Part shown: positions 5,832 through 6,522 of the stretch, piece by piece
Layout: every line of letters begins with the position of its first letter
How positions within the stretch are numbered: the stretch's first letter is position 1
DNA from: Bacteroidaceae bacterium
GTDB taxonomy: Bacteria; Bacteroidota; Bacteroidia; Bacteroidales; Bacteroidaceae
Reading direction: 5' to 3'
Length of the DNA: 6,522 nt
NCBI GenBank assembly: GCA_016292545.1
Contig: JAEDIG010000136.1
Coordinates: 1 to 6,522, forward strand
Translations under genes and position numbers: made by a program
Notes under the pieces: generated by a model
Database searches by the model: none
What the model was told of the DNA's origin: nothing
Seen by the model: the letters and a program-made list of their open reading frames with translations, nothing else

Positions 5832-5865
5832 CACCAAAATGGCATAAATGTAACTTGCTTGGAAT

Positions 5866-6522
5866 ATGGGATTATTTAGTTTCTTCTCAAAAGAAAAAAA
5901 GAAAACACTGGACCAGGGCTTGGAAAAGACCAAGGTGAGCTTTTTCGACAAACTGTCGCGTGCAATCGCGGGAAAGTCGAAAATCGATGATGATGTGCTC
6001 GACAATCTCGAGGAGGTGCTCGTAACCAGTGATGTGGGCGTGGACACTACGCTCAACATCATCAAGAGGGTGGAGGAGCGTGTGGCACGTGACAAGTATG
6101 TGACCACATCGGAGCTGAACAACCTTTTGCGCGATGAAATCTCCCAGTTGCTCAGTGAGAACAATTCCGGTGAGACAGAAGGCTTCCAGATAACGTCGGA
6201 ACACAAGCCGTATGTAATCATGGTGGTGGGTGTGAACGGTGTGGGCAAGACCACCACCATCGGCAAACTGGCCTATCAGTTCAAGAAGGCCGGGCTGAAG
6301 GTGTATCTGGGTGCCGCCGACACCTTCAGGGCAGCTGCCGTGGAGCAGTTGGTCATCTGGGGTGAAAGAGTGGGCGTGAATGTGGTGAAGCAGCAGATGG
6401 GCAGCGACCCTGCAAGCGTGGCGTACGATACGCTCGACAGTGCCATTGCCGGAGGGGCAGACGTGGTGCTGATTGATACGGCCGGCCGTCTGCACAACAA
6501 GAAGGGACTCATGGACGAACTC
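5866..6522 (+). CDS. ftsY: Signal recognition particle receptor FtsY (5' part)
   Basis: FtsY is the SRP receptor GTPase. With Ffh it delivers ribosomes making membrane proteins to the Sec translocon at the inner membrane. The first 219 residues are present, and the frame is open to the window end; Bacteroidetes FtsY is about 320 residues, so roughly the last third is missing. It begins 'MGLFSFFSKEKKK', a hydrophobic then basic membrane-targeting end, without the long acidic A domain of E. coli. The helical N domain covers about 20-100. The G domain shows G1 'GVNGVGKTT' (122-130), G2 'DTFRAAA' (152-158) and G3 'DTAGR' (204-208), with the typical 'QMGSDPASVAYD' (177-188). The 'F..AAVEQL' pattern after G2 favours FtsY over Ffh. 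The start fits the promoter at 5824-5831. Confidence 0.95.
   Translation, partial: MGLFSFFSKEKKKTLDQGLEKTKVSFFDKLSRAIAGKSKIDDDVLDNLEEVLVTSDVGVDTTLNIIKRVEERVARDKYVTTSELNNLLRDEISQLLSENNSGETEGFQITSEHKPYVIMVVGVNGVGKTTTIGKLAYQFKKAGLKVYLGAADTFRAAAVEQLVIWGERVGVNVVKQQMGSDPASVAYDTLDSAIAGGADVVLIDTAGRLHNKKGLMDEL

Noticed and set aside
5887..6495. Minus-strand open frame (202 residues) opposite ftsY
   Set aside because: It is antisense to ftsY, whose G1, G2 and G3 motifs are unambiguous.

Overview
The window looks like chromosome from a Bacteroidales bacterium, most likely Prevotellaceae-like. Three lines of evidence support this. Promoters match the Bacteroidetes -7 consensus TAnnTTTG at three gene starts. 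Most genes lack a Shine-Dalgarno sequence. The large secreted enzyme ends in a short 'LYTLDG...GVYVV...' tail common in Prevotella and Bacteroides secreted proteins. Genus and species cannot be fixed by reading alone.

Layout. Positions 1-234 hold no convincing gene. They contain two small hairpins and one long, nearly perfect inverted repeat (two 34-nt arms, one mismatch) just beyond the 3' end of the first gene. Positions 235-1428 (minus strand) encode a secreted TIM-barrel, glycoside-hydrolase-like protein. A divergent promoter region (1429-1561) carries one TAnnTTTG box in each direction. Next comes a tightly packed plus-strand series: a 762-residue secreted DUF5722-type glycoside-hydrolase-like protein (1562-3850), trmD (3866-4540), a zeta-toxin/COG4185-type P-loop kinase (4574-5188), a 72-residue partner protein overlapping it by 4 nt (5185-5403), and a fluoroacetyl-CoA-thioesterase-like hotdog protein (5410-5781). 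An 84-nt gap with a probable terminator and a clear promoter then leads into ftsY (5866 onward, cut by the window end).

How the genes fit together. The two secreted enzymes are transcribed divergently from a shared region and may act on the same extracytoplasmic glycan, but no SusC/SusD transporter or regulator is visible to name a substrate. The gaps from the DUF5722 gene through the thioesterase gene are 15, 33, -4 and 6 nt with no recognisable internal promoter, so a five-gene transcript is plausible. It would join a secreted enzyme, an essential tRNA methyltransferase, a toxin-antitoxin-like pair and a small acyl-CoA thioesterase. The item most worth following is the zeta-type kinase and its small overlapping partner, embedded downstream of trmD. 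The long palindrome is second.
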